Source of the DNA: an uncultured Eubacteriales bacterium
Lineage (GTDB): Bacteria; Bacillota; Clostridia; Peptostreptococcales; Anaerovoracaceae
NCBI GenBank assembly: GCA_902773835.1
Contig: CACYFZ010000019.1
Span: forward strand, 1-49,771
Direction: 5' to 3'
DNA length: 49,771 nt
Position numbers and translations under genes: made by a program. This document shows positions 42,724-49,771 of this stretch, piece after piece. The notes under the pieces are model-generated. The model ran no database searches and had not been told where the DNA came from. It saw only the letters and a list, made by a program, of their open reading frames with translations. Positions within the stretch are counted from its first letter, which is position 1. Each line of letters begins with the position of its first letter.

Positions 42724-43791
42724 TTATTCGTATGTCTCCCATTCTCCGGTCTTAAGGGCTCGCAGTGCGCCTTCGGCGAGTGACTGCATCTCTTCCTCTC
42801 CCGGTATTCTGAGAATAGGGGCGATTCCTTTTACATAAGAGCTGATCTCATCGCAGAATCTCTCCGAATAAGCCATGCCGCCTGTGTACACTATGGCGTC
42901 AACATCAAATTTCAGGACGGCGGCCATGGAGCCAATGTCTTTGGCGAGCTGGTAGGCGATCGCTTTAAACGCCTGCATCATTTTTTCATCACCGTCGTCA
43001 AAGGCTGCATTTTCTACAGTCCTGAAATCCTTGGTTCCGGTGTATGAATATATGCCGGCTTCCTGACCGATGATTCTCTTTACATCGGCTTTGGTCATTC
43101 CGTCCTTAAAGCAAAGGTTCACAAGAGCATTTGCAGGCAGGGTACCGGCCCTGTCCATTCCCATGGAACCTTCATCCTTAACATTATTTACGTCTACTAC
43201 GCGACCGTGATTGTGGGCAGCTACGGATACGCCACCGCCGAGGTGACATACAACAAGATTCAGTTCTTCGTAAGGCTTTCCGATCATACCGGCCGCCTTT
43301 CTTGCAACCGACTTATGATTCAGAGCGTGAAAGAAGGACTGCCTTTCGAATCCCGGAAGGTCAAGTCCGGAGAACCTGGCCAGCGGCTCGAATTCGTCTA
43401 CGCATACAGGGTCCACAAAAAACGCAGGAATTCCCACGCTGTCTCCGAGCTCTTTAGCAAGATAAGCCCCGAGGTTGGCCGCATGCTCACCATAAGGAGG
43501 ATTCTCTATATCCTTTATTACTGCGTCATTCACCTTGTATGTGCCTGAAGGTATGTGCTTGAAGAGTCCGCCTCGTCCGCAGACAGCATCGAAGTCTTCG
43601 AGTTTGTATCCGTTTTCTCTTACTGCATTCAGAATCGCTTCCTTTCTGAACGGAGCCTGAGATACCACATTAGGGTATTTCGCTATCTCCGCCGCATTGT
43701 GATCGATTCCGACACGCATGATCTCTTTTTCATCTTCAAATACGCATATCTTGGTGGACGTCGCGCCCGGGTTTATTACCAGTATTTTCAT
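42724..43791 (-). CDS. buk: Butyrate kinase
   Basis: A 355-aa acyl kinase of the acetate/butyrate kinase family. It makes butyrate and ATP from butyryl-phosphate (or acts on branched acyl phosphates). MKILVINPGATSTKICVFEDE, NLVVCHLGGGVSVAAHNHGRVVDVNN and AIVYTGGMAYSERF are diagnostic. The length fits Buk rather than the 400-aa AckA. No phosphotransbutyrylase gene is adjacent. Together with iorAB it suggests branched or aryl acyl-phosphate to ATP routes in amino-acid fermentation. AAAGGA precedes the ATG. Confidence 0.95.
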   Translation of the reverse strand: MKILVINPGATSTKICVFEDEKEIMRVGIDHNAAEIAKYPNVVSQAPFRKEAILNAVRENGYKLEDFDAVCGRGGLFKHIPSGTYKVNDAVIKDIENPPYGEHAANLGAYLAKELGDSVGIPAFFVDPVCVDEFEPLARFSGLDLPGFERQSFFHALNHKSVARKAAGMIGKPYEELNLVVCHLGGGVSVAAHNHGRVVDVNNVKDEGSMGMDRAGTLPANALVNLCFKDGMTKADVKRIIGQEAGIYSYTGTKDFRTVENAAFDDGDEKMMQAFKAIAYQLAKDIGSMAAVLKFDVDAIVYTGGMAYSERFCDEISSYVKGIAPILRIPGEEEMQSLAEGALRALKTGEWETYE

Positions 43792-43954
43792 ATCTTATAT
43801 TCCTTTCGAAACATCTGATTACTACATATATCCTACCACAGCTTGTCGATTCGCTCTCGTATTTCTTCCTAATGATGTCAATATGTGATATTATTTTCAA
43901 TGTTTTCAGAGACAATAATATGATCAAACCTAATGAGCAGGATTAACAGAGTAT

Positions 43955-44854
43955 ATGCATACTAACAAAAGCGGAATGAAAAAAATATTGAGAGAATTGC
44001 TGATTATTTTGACGTCAGCATTTTTCGGCTCATCGGTACAGATTTTTGTCATGATACCTAACGGAATGACCTCAGGAGGCCTTCCCGGAGTCTGCAGACT
44101 TATTACGCATTTTTTCCCGAAGCTGGAGTATTCACTCGTATACTATTTCCTGTCGATGATAATACTGGTTATAGCGTATTTCACTATGGGGAAAAAAGAG
44201 GTCAGGAGAATAGTCGCGCTCGGGTTTGCATATCCTATTATGCTGTTTATATTTGAGCGTGTAGATTATGAATTTTTGAGCTCTCCGGACCCGTTCCTGG
44301 CATCTGTATTGATAGGAGTATTCTACGGAATAGCCACGGGTGTGGGTTATATAGGCGGATATTCTTCCGGCGGCACGGATACTTTGGCCAGAATTCTTAA
44401 ATATAAGGTCTTTAGTCATATGAGGACCGGAGACATTCAAATGGCCATGGATATAAGCATCATCATTATTTCAGCATTCGTATTTGATACCAATACAGCT
44501 ATGTATGCAGTACTGAATGCTGTTGTGGCCGCAAGAGTCATTGCCGCTATCATGGTAGGGTACAGCGGAAAATTCGTACAACTGGATATAATCTCAAGAG
44601 ATAAAGAAGATGCAGATGCCATAGCCGAATACATTATGAATAATATGGGTCGTGCGGTTACATCACATATTTCAAAGGGCGAATATACGGGCGAAGAACG
44701 AAGAACTCTGACGGTAATATGTAAACCGTCGGAGAGCATAAAAATCAAGAAATACATTGCGGAAACAGATCCGGATGTATTTGCCACGGTGATGCCGATA
44801 ACAACTGTCTGGGGCAAAGGCTTCTCGGATATAAACGAAGTGGACAATGTATAG
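43955..44854 (+). CDS. YitT-family membrane protein (DUF2179 C-terminus)
   Basis: A 299-aa protein. Five to six N-terminal membrane spans include the signature GYIGGYSSGGTDTLARILKYK. The C-terminal cytoplasmic DUF2179 domain (about 215-290) contains RRTLTVICKPSESIKIKKYIAETDPDVFATV. The transported or sensed molecule is unknown. The start at 43955 has a weak AGCAGG site; MKK at 43976 is an alternative start. Confidence 0.9.
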   Translation: MHTNKSGMKKILRELLIILTSAFFGSSVQIFVMIPNGMTSGGLPGVCRLITHFFPKLEYSLVYYFLSMIILVIAYFTMGKKEVRRIVALGFAYPIMLFIFERVDYEFLSSPDPFLASVLIGVFYGIATGVGYIGGYSSGGTDTLARILKYKVFSHMRTGDIQMAMDISIIIISAFVFDTNTAMYAVLNAVVAARVIAAIMVGYSGKFVQLDIISRDKEDADAIAEYIMNNMGRAVTSHISKGEYTGEERRTLTVICKPSESIKIKKYIAETDPDVFATVMPITTVWGKGFSDINEVDNV

Positions 44855-44897
44855 CTTGCAAGCATAGAACTATTTATCGAAAAACGATAAAAATTTG

Positions 44898-44925
44898 TTG
44901 ACAAACGAAAACCCTTCTGTATAAT
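44898..44925 (+). promoter_or_regulatory. Promoter of the DUF2975-XRE-membrane protein operon
   Basis: TTGACA at 44898-44903 and TATAAT at 44920-44925 with a 16-bp spacer. CAGGAGGG follows before the ATG at 44946, so the leader is short. Confidence 0.85.
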
Positions 44926-44945
44926 CATATGCAGGAGGGTTTATT

Positions 44946-45392
44946 ATGTGGAATCATGACAAATCGACAACACTGACACTTATATGTACACGTATTGCCG
45001 CGGCGGCTGATTTTACGGCGCTGTTCTTTGTCCCTAAAATAGTGGATTTCTTTATATACAGGGGTACTGTTCAGGCAGAAGGAAGAATGCCCGTAATTAC
45101 ATCTGTCTATATTTGTCTTGTAATCGGCGGAGTCATTTTATACATGCTGGATCGCCTCCTGAACAATATTAAACATGAAGATATCTTTATTTCGCGAAAT
45201 GTATCTTATCTTCGAGGGATCTCATGGGCTTGTTTTGCACTATGCGTTCCCTGTCTCGTTATCACTATATATTGTCAGACATTCTTCTTTATCTTGCTGG
45301 CATCAGGCTTCATGGGACTTATTCTGAAAGTCGTTAAGAACGTCATTGAGAAAGCCGTCCTGATAAAAGAAGAAAATGACTACACGGTGTAG
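44946..45392 (+). CDS. DUF2975 membrane protein
   Basis: A 148-aa protein with four membrane spans, first at about 14-34 and last at about 108-128, with LLNNIKHEDIFISRNVSYLRGISWACF between spans two and three. This layout is the DUF2975 family, usually encoded just before a small Cro/CI-type regulator, as here. The pair often controls or senses envelope conditions, but the function is unknown. CAGGAGGG gives a strong start, and the regulator begins 9 nt after the stop. Confidence 0.88.
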   Translation: MWNHDKSTTLTLICTRIAAAADFTALFFVPKIVDFFIYRGTVQAEGRMPVITSVYICLVIGGVILYMLDRLLNNIKHEDIFISRNVSYLRGISWACFALCVPCLVITIYCQTFFFILLASGFMGLILKVVKNVIEKAVLIKEENDYTV

Positions 45393-45401
45393 GAGGGCCG
45401 C

Positions 45402-45608
45402 ATGGGAAAGATTGTAGTAAATCTAGATGTGGTTATGGCCCAGAGAAAAATATCGGCCGGTGCCCTGGCGGAAAAAGTCGGTATTACTCCTGCTAACCTG
45501 TCCATTCTTAAGAATAACAAGGCGAAGGCAATTCGCTTCTCCACCTTGGAGGAACTCTGTCGCATCCTGGAATGCCAGCCGGGAGACATTCTCGAATACA
45601 AAGAATAG
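45402..45608 (+). CDS. Small XRE-family (YozG-like) transcriptional regulator
   Basis: A 68-aa helix-turn-helix protein of the Cro/CI type. NLDVVMAQRKISAGALAEKVGITPANLSILKNNKAKAI carries the helix-turn-helix, and FSTLEELCRILECQPGDILEYKE is the usual end of YozG-like regulators paired with DUF2975. GGAGGG precedes the ATG. It probably regulates its own operon; no operator is clear. Confidence 0.92.
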   Translation: MGKIVVNLDVVMAQRKISAGALAEKVGITPANLSILKNNKAKAIRFSTLEELCRILECQPGDILEYKE

Positions 45609-45621
45609 TTAGGAGAAACTC

Positions 45622-47082
45622 ATGGATAAAAAGTTAATAATACCTGATCGCCGGGATATGTACCTGGCCATCGGCATGGTTTTGTGCGGCTTCTTTTTCT
45701 GGGAGTGCGGACTCATAAGCTATGAATCATCGATAGGAAAAGCAGTATTTACCATCGTTATATGCGGAGTAAGCGGCTCATATCTTTATGCAAACGGTCT
45801 CAGGCAGAGCAAAAAAAGTTTGATATCTTTGGCGTTAATGGCAGTACTCGGGATAAGCTTCATACTTTTCTCGGGACGCACTGAACACGCGGTAACACTC
45901 CCTGTATTAGCAGCATTGTATCTTTACTGGGTGGCGCTTACCTGCGGACAGACAATGGACGGAAAGCTTTCTTTATACGTTCTGGGAGATATGCTTAAAC
46001 AGGGTGGGGTCATCCCTTTCGTCAACTATGAAACCTGTCCGATAGTAATAGTAAAAAGCAGCAAGGGTAAAGGCGGAAAAAGCATACTTCTGGTAGTAGT
46101 TGGCATTGCGATTGCCATACCGCTTGTAATCACGGCACTCATACTCTTATCTGCAGCAGATGAATCCTTTAATATGCTCGTGGGTAAGGTTCTTAATCAG
46201 ATTTCATGGAGATGGCTCGAATACCTGGCTGAATTCATTTTAGGAATTCCGCTTGCGTTCTATCTTTTCGGACAGGCTTACGGAAACGTTAAGGGAGATA
46301 AGCAGGAGACTATGAACAAGAAGTCGCTGTCTAAGTTTGCAAGGGCACTCGCTAAGTTCCCGCCGCTCATCGGAACCACGATTCTTGCATGTCTGAATGT
46401 CATATATATTGCATTCCTCGGAGTTCAGATTACCCACGTCGTTAAGGGCCTTCCGAAAGACATGAGCTATTCCGAGTTTGCCAGACAGGGATTTTTCCAG
46501 CTTTGCGATGTGGTGGTTTTAAATTTGGTGCTTGTAATAGCTATCGGACTTTTATACAAGAGAAAGGGCAGAGCGAAGAAACTTGTAAGAATACAGATGG
46601 CATTGATGTCGCTGCTGACTATAGGAATTACATTCACGGCATTGGCCAAGATGTTTATGTACATTGATGTATACGGGCTGACACAGCTCAGGATCTACAC
46701 GAGCGTCTTCATGGCTTTCCTCGTTATAGTGTTCCTGTCCATCGGAGTGTATCAGTTTAAACACTTTAACATAGGTATGCTGATCTGCATTGCGGGTCTC
46801 GTTATCCTCATAGCTTTCAACTATGCGGGTGTTGACAGAACGATTGCCAAGTACAACATCTCACGATTTGAGAAGGGAAGTCTCGGAATGATGGATGAGA
46901 AGCTCATGTACTCACTGGGCGACGGTGCGACTCCCGAGCTCTATAAGTTTTGGAAAAAGACGGGAGATGCAAAGGTCGCGGAGGTGCTTGAAGGCTTACC
47001 TGCCGACAGCGGATGGTGTTCATGGAGTGTAGAAAGAGAGCTGGCAAACCGTGCAAGAGATAAATACAGAAAAGAAAAATAA
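45622..47082 (+). CDS. Large membrane protein, DUF4153/DUF4173 type
   Basis: A 486-aa protein with about twelve to thirteen membrane spans and a short soluble C-terminus. YSEFARQGFFQLCDVVVLNLVLV and MYIDVYGLTQLRIYTSVFMAFL match the DUF4153/DUF4173 families of uncharacterised membrane proteins. The soluble tail (KKTGDAKVAEVLEGL...) is acidic/basic mixed. AGGAG precedes the ATG, 14 nt after the regulator. It is the third gene of the DUF2975-XRE operon, so probably a target of that control. Confidence 0.8.
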   Translation: MDKKLIIPDRRDMYLAIGMVLCGFFFWECGLISYESSIGKAVFTIVICGVSGSYLYANGLRQSKKSLISLALMAVLGISFILFSGRTEHAVTLPVLAALYLYWVALTCGQTMDGKLSLYVLGDMLKQGGVIPFVNYETCPIVIVKSSKGKGGKSILLVVVGIAIAIPLVITALILLSAADESFNMLVGKVLNQISWRWLEYLAEFILGIPLAFYLFGQAYGNVKGDKQETMNKKSLSKFARALAKFPPLIGTTILACLNVIYIAFLGVQITHVVKGLPKDMSYSEFARQGFFQLCDVVVLNLVLVIAIGLLYKRKGRAKKLVRIQMALMSLLTIGITFTALAKMFMYIDVYGLTQLRIYTSVFMAFLVIVFLSIGVYQFKHFNIGMLICIAGLVILIAFNYAGVDRTIAKYNISRFEKGSLGMMDEKLMYSLGDGATPELYKFWKKTGDAKVAEVLEGLPADSGWCSWSVERELANRARDKYRKEK

Positions 47083-47095
47083 AACCAGGTATTTA

Positions 47096-47152
47096 TTGAA
47101 AAACTAATAATGCTATGTTAATATAAGCGGGCTGGCAGAAAATGTCGGCCCG
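47096..47152 (+). promoter_or_regulatory. Promoter and hairpin upstream of tRNA-Ser
   Basis: TTGAAA at 47096-47101 and TAATAT at 47119-47124 with a 17-bp spacer. CGGGCTGGCA (47128-47137) then pairs with TGTCGGCCCG (47143-47152) over a GAAAA loop. The hairpin is a weak terminator candidate for the preceding gene or part of the tRNA leader. Confidence 0.5.
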
Positions 47153-47177
47153 TAAATATTGCTAAATAACTTGCCGT

Positions 47178-47265
47178 GGAGAGTTGACCGAGCGGCTAAG
47201 GAGCTCGCCTGGAAAGCGAGTAGGGTGTAACAGCCTCGTGGGTTCGAGTCCCATGCTCTCCGCCA
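47178..47265 (+). tRNA. tRNA-Ser (anticodon GGA)
   Basis: An 88-nt class II tRNA. The acceptor GGAGAG pairs with CTCTCC, the anticodon stem CTCGC/GCGAG encloses the loop with GGA at 47211-47213, a long variable arm follows, then GGTTCGAGTCC in the T arm and an encoded CCA. It reads UCC/UCU codons. The accessory genes downstream make its 3' end a likely attachment site. Confidence 0.97.
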
Positions 47266-47478
47266 AAACGAAGCCTTGAGAAGTGTCATATAAAGGTCCA
47301 CAGAGGTACCCAGACTACCTTCAAACGCCATTTTAGTGGTGTAGATAGTGGTGTGAGCTTGTATACAATCTCATCAAAAGATGACATTACACCACCGCAT
47401 ACTTGACAATTAATACGACAAATAATCTAAAAGTCGCAGTCTAAAAGTATAGAAATAATTCATTTATCATATGGCTAT
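47266..47478. other. Putative attachment-end region of an integrative element
   Basis: About 210 bp without a gene after the tRNA. TAGTGGTGT occurs twice in direct orientation (47334-47342 and 47346-47354, 12-bp period), and its core recurs inverted as ACACCACC at 47389-47396. Such repeats fit arm-type or regulatory binding sites at the end of an integrated element. No integrase gene is on this side within the window. Confidence 0.45.
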
Positions 47479-47494
47479 AAGGAGGTATTCTGTG

Positions 47495-47629
47495 ATGACA
47501 AAATATAAACTTACTTATGACGAAACGAGAATAATAATACTCAGCCTTATAGAACTAAAAAATCAACTCATCAGGGAGGGCAGATACACTGATGCTGTCG
47601 ATGAGCTTATTATCAAATTCATGCAATAA
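47495..47629 (+). CDS. Small conserved-type protein of the mobile element (44 aa)
   Basis: A 44-aa frame, MTKYKLTYDETRIIILSLIE, followed by LKNQLIREGRYTDAVDELIIKFMQ. GGAGG at 47481-47485 gives a well-spaced start, and a terminator follows. The segment LxxLxxxLIxEGRYTDAVDELxIK resembles small proteins I associate with Firmicute conjugative elements, from memory only. Function unknown. Confidence 0.75.
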   Translation: MTKYKLTYDETRIIILSLIELKNQLIREGRYTDAVDELIIKFMQ

Positions 47630-47653
47630 GAATGGGCTTCCTGCCCGGTACAT

Positions 47654-47681
47654 GACCTTGCTATCCGGCAAGGTCTTTTTT
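47654..47681 (+). terminator. Terminator after the 44-aa gene
   Basis: GACCTTGC/GCAAGGTC with a six-nt loop and a T6 tract. Confidence 0.92.
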
Positions 47682-47712
47682 GTTAAAGGCGCTATGCCGG
47701 AAAGGAAGACAT

Positions 47713-48090
47713 ATGACAAAGGAAGAAACAATGAAAGCTATTGCTGAAGGAAGATGCGATTTGATCTGCCCTATAATCGAGAAGATGGCTCAGCTGACCA
47801 TAAAAGGATTCGATTATGCGGCAGAACATTACTTCAAATCCGATGAGGATTTCCTGCTGTTCGATCTCTTGCTGAGACTGGCAGATGATGACATGTACTT
47901 TGAAGCCGTCGATGTACTCATCATATTTTTCAGTCTGACTGACATGAAGGAGGCTATGCTGCTTACGACAATCATAGCTGCAAGTGACAGAGAAGATGTT
48001 CATGAAGCATTTATGGACTACTTCCTGACCTACGCAGACGAAGCTATCGATAAGCGTATGGATTACCTCATTGAACACGATCTGGTGTAG
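47713..48090 (+). CDS. Unrecognised acidic helical protein of the mobile element
   Basis: A 125-aa protein, acidic and almost wholly helical, e.g. KIDGFDYAAEHYF-like segments (sequence IKGFDYAAEHYFKSDEDFLLF near 41-61) and EAFMDYFLTYADEAIDKRM near the end. No signal peptide or membrane span. AAAGGAAG precedes the ATG at 47713; a slightly longer frame begins inside the upstream terminator and is rejected. It is 10 nt ahead of the ParB-like gene, suggesting one unit. I do not recognise a family. Confidence 0.75.
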   Translation: MTKEETMKAIAEGRCDLICPIIEKMAQLTIKGFDYAAEHYFKSDEDFLLFDLLLRLADDDMYFEAVDVLIIFFSLTDMKEAMLLTTIIAASDREDVHEAFMDYFLTYADEAIDKRMDYLIEHDLV

Positions 48091-48100
48091 GGGGTGAGAT

Positions 48101-49153
48101 ATGGCAGATAAAGTCGATATTCGCGCACCTGTAGCTATTCGAGAGATACCCATCGAGCTCATAGATCCGTTTCCAAATCACCCATACAAGGTGGTAGATG
48201 ATACAGATATGGATCAGCTTGTAGAAAGCATCAGAGCAAAGGGACTTCTCACACCATGCATCGTTCGCAAGATGAACGGAAACAGATTCGAACTCGTAGC
48301 AGGGCACAGGCGTAAGCACGCATGTGAAAAGCTGGGCTTTAAAACTCTTAAATGTGAAGTTCTGGAAATATCCAGAGAAGAAGCAACTATTCTTATGGTT
48401 GAGTCAAACTTCCAAAGAGACAGAATTCTACCGAGTGAGAAGGCATTCGCATATAAGATGCGACTCGAGGCAATGAAAAAGCAGATTTCTCGAATGAGGC
48501 AGAACCAGAAAAAGGGAATGCTGATAGGCGGAGAACCTCCTGAGAAACAAATTGAGGAAGCAAGCACTCACCTTCAAAACTCATATTGGCTTGATGATGA
48601 AGACATATCAAAGATTGGAAATGAAGGTCTGAGAGAAAGCAAAAAGCTAAAAACAAGGAATGACAATCTTGGTGCCCCAGTGGGGCACCTTAATAAGGGA
48701 AAAAAGACAAGGGATATAGTTGCTGCGGATGTAGGAGAAAGCAAATCACAAATACAGAGATATATCCGTCTAACTGAGCTAATTCCGGGCATTCTTAACC
48801 TTGTGGATGAAGGAAAAATAGGAGTTCGAACCGCTGTTGAATTATCATATCTCGGACCTCATCAGAATAGCATTCTTGAATGTATGGAGCTAAATGAGAG
48901 TTATCCTACACAGGCACAGGCCATACGAATGAGGAGGTTATTTGAAAAAGGTGAGCTGTCTTCTGAGCAAATAAAAAGCATCATGACAGAATCGAAGCCA
49001 AATCAAAAGGAAAGATTCTCTATGAGCAGCGAAAAGATTTTTAAGTTGCTACCGAAAAACTTATCAAGAAGACAAACAGAAAAATATGTAGAAGCTGCCC
49101 TTGAGCATTATGCTCGTTATTTGGAGAGAAAAGCAAAGGGCAGGGAAAGATAA
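48101..49153 (+). CDS. ParB/RepB/Spo0J-family protein of the mobile element
   Basis: A 350-aa ParB-like protein. The N-terminal ParB/Srx CTPase domain (about 10-115) contains IDPFPNHPYKVVDD, ELVAGHRRKHACEKLG (GHRR nucleotide motif) and MVESNFQRDRILPSEKAFAYKM. The middle helix-turn-helix region includes RDIVAADVGESKSQIQRYIRL, and the C-terminus is basic. There is no ParA next to it. Such solo ParB proteins are common in conjugative elements. GGGGGTGAG overlaps the start region. Confidence 0.9.
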   Translation: MADKVDIRAPVAIREIPIELIDPFPNHPYKVVDDTDMDQLVESIRAKGLLTPCIVRKMNGNRFELVAGHRRKHACEKLGFKTLKCEVLEISREEATILMVESNFQRDRILPSEKAFAYKMRLEAMKKQISRMRQNQKKGMLIGGEPPEKQIEEASTHLQNSYWLDDEDISKIGNEGLRESKKLKTRNDNLGAPVGHLNKGKKTRDIVAADVGESKSQIQRYIRLTELIPGILNLVDEGKIGVRTAVELSYLGPHQNSILECMELNESYPTQAQAIRMRRLFEKGELSSEQIKSIMTESKPNQKERFSMSSEKIFKLLPKNLSRRQTEKYVEAALEHYARYLERKAKGRER

Positions 49154-49177
49154 ATAAGGAACCAAGGCATAGGTTTC

Positions 49178-49210
49178 ATCTCCATAGGGCATAGATAGGC
49201 ACCTGGGTAA
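49178..49210 (+). terminator. Terminator after the parB-like gene
   Basis: AGGCACCTGG pairs imperfectly with CTTAGATGCCT, followed by T6. Confidence 0.6.
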
Positions 49211-49258
49211 AAACTTAGATGCCTTTTTTCATACCCGAAAACAGAAAGGAAAAACGTA

Positions 49259-49429
49259 ATGAAAGAGAAAAACGAAAAGACAAACGATGAAGTGATCATG
49301 GTCACAGATGATACAGGCATGCAGCTCTACCTGAGCGAAAAGGCAGCAAACAGACTCTCGTGGATTCTCACAGGGCTATTTGCTCTTATCAGCCTACCTG
49401 TATTTATCCTGGCCTTCATGTGCATGTAA
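49259..49429 (+). CDS. Small single-span membrane protein (56 aa)
   Basis: A 56-aa frame beginning MKEKNEKTNDEVIMVTDDTG, with one C-terminal membrane helix (about 33-55, LSWILTGLFALISLPVFILA). AAAGGAAAAA precedes the ATG. It lies 18 nt upstream of the surface-protein gene, so probably co-translated. No known family recognised; its position hints at a role with the surface protein or conjugation apparatus. Confidence 0.7.
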   Translation: MKEKNEKTNDEVIMVTDDTGMQLYLSEKAANRLSWILTGLFALISLPVFILAFMCM

Positions 49430-49447
49430 GAGAAAGGAGAAAAAGCA

Positions 49448-49771
49448 ATGATAAACACAAGTAACAAAGGCATCAAGGAGTTTATAGCCAGAGTCATGCT
49501 CATGGCACTTATTCTCTCGGGATGCATGATGGCAAGCCCTAGTGTGGCATTTGCAAAAGCACAGACGGTAACACTCAAGTACGGCAAGACCATCACTTAC
49601 GGTAGCGGCTGGACAGGCCATACCTCTATGAAATGGGTCACACATGTAGACGGAGAAGCAGTAGACCTCGATGATGAGCCGGGTGTATCAAGATCGTATG
49701 CATATTGCGTGCAGCCGGCAAATATAGCACCGGATCCAGGAACCTATAGCGTAACAATTGTCGATGATGAC
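49448..49771 (+). CDS. Thioester-domain surface adhesin, N-terminal part (runs off window)
   Basis: The first 108 residues of a secreted protein. A signal peptide (about 1-36, ending SVAFA) is followed by TVTLKYGKTITYGSGWTGHTSMKW and SRSYAYCVQPANIAPDPGTY. The Cys87-Val-Gln context and the order fit the TQXA/thioester domain of Gram-positive adhesins, in which Cys forms an intramolecular thioester with a later Gln. Large proteins of this type with VaFE repeats and LPxTG anchors are typical cargo of conjugative elements. AAGGAG sets the ATG. The rest is outside the window. Confidence 0.8.
   Translation, partial: MINTSNKGIKEFIARVMLMALILSGCMMASPSVAFAKAQTVTLKYGKTITYGSGWTGHTSMKWVTHVDGEAVDLDDEPGVSRSYAYCVQPANIAPDPGTYSVTIVDDD

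Noticed and set aside
47113..47331. Minus-strand open frame of 72 codons with WRRAWDSNPRG
   Set aside because: It is the complement of tRNA-Ser and its flanks; the SNPR text is a well-known artefact of translating tRNA genes.

Overview
The window looks like about 50 kb of chromosome from an anaerobic, low-to-mid GC Clostridia-class Firmicute. The signs are AGA-rich codon use, strong GGAGG ribosome sites, the ylxM-ffh-rpsP-khpA-rimM-trmD operon, sepF/divIVA, an S-box metK leader, reverse rubrerythrin, class III ribonucleotide reductase and butyrate kinase. Branched-chain amino-acid uptake (liv), arginase, IorAB and Buk together suggest an amino-acid-fermenting, butyrate-forming anaerobe. Naming it more closely would be guesswork.

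Layout. 1-270: end of an rRNA operon (23S 3' end, 5S, terminator). 331-3989: SRP/ribosome-maturation operon, without rplS after trmD. 4015-7096: division/PLP cluster (HlyD-like protein, YggS, SepF, DivIVA). 7122-8536: iron/peroxide region (Fur-family regulator with a perfect Fur box, reverse rubrerythrin, molbindin). 8540-10111: an AT-richer patch with a zinc-ribbon/Ltp membrane protein, a truncated zinc-ribbon paralogue and a 72-nt fossil of a second rubrerythrin gene. 10092-11927: YwaF-like protein and arginase. 11985-16544: class III ribonucleotide reductase locus. 16595-22202: hydrolase, prepilin peptidase, truA, scpAB, pseudouridine synthase, lipoprotein. 22210-27350: livKHMGF on the minus strand. 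27387-30921: kinase-like protein, AlaX-type editing protein and an unrecognised 428-aa protein, with a DnaA-box-rich intergenic region. 30979-42720: SAM riboswitch-metK, dut, two flavoproteins, comEB, DUF2207, typA, iorAB. 42724-47082: buk, YitT, DUF2975/XRE pair, large membrane protein. 47178 to the end: tRNA-Ser followed by what looks like one end of an integrative conjugative element (ParB-like protein, small proteins, start of a thioester-domain surface protein).

Most notable observation: the anaerobic ribonucleotide reductase appears to be a split enzyme. The 759-aa NrdD has the ATP-cone, catalytic barrel and a cysteine-rich C-terminus but stops before the glycyl-radical loop. That loop is encoded 175 nt downstream, in another frame, as a free-standing 55-aa protein (14566-14733). 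The small gene has a strong ribosome site, NrdR-like boxes upstream and its own terminator, and is followed by the activase gene nrdG. The nrdD promoter carries tandem NrdR boxes over its -35 and -10. I infer a three-part enzyme: NrdD catalytic body, separable glycyl-radical subunit and NrdG activase, with the first two under NrdR control.

All identifications come from reading the sequence. No database search, structure prediction or genome-wide comparison was possible.
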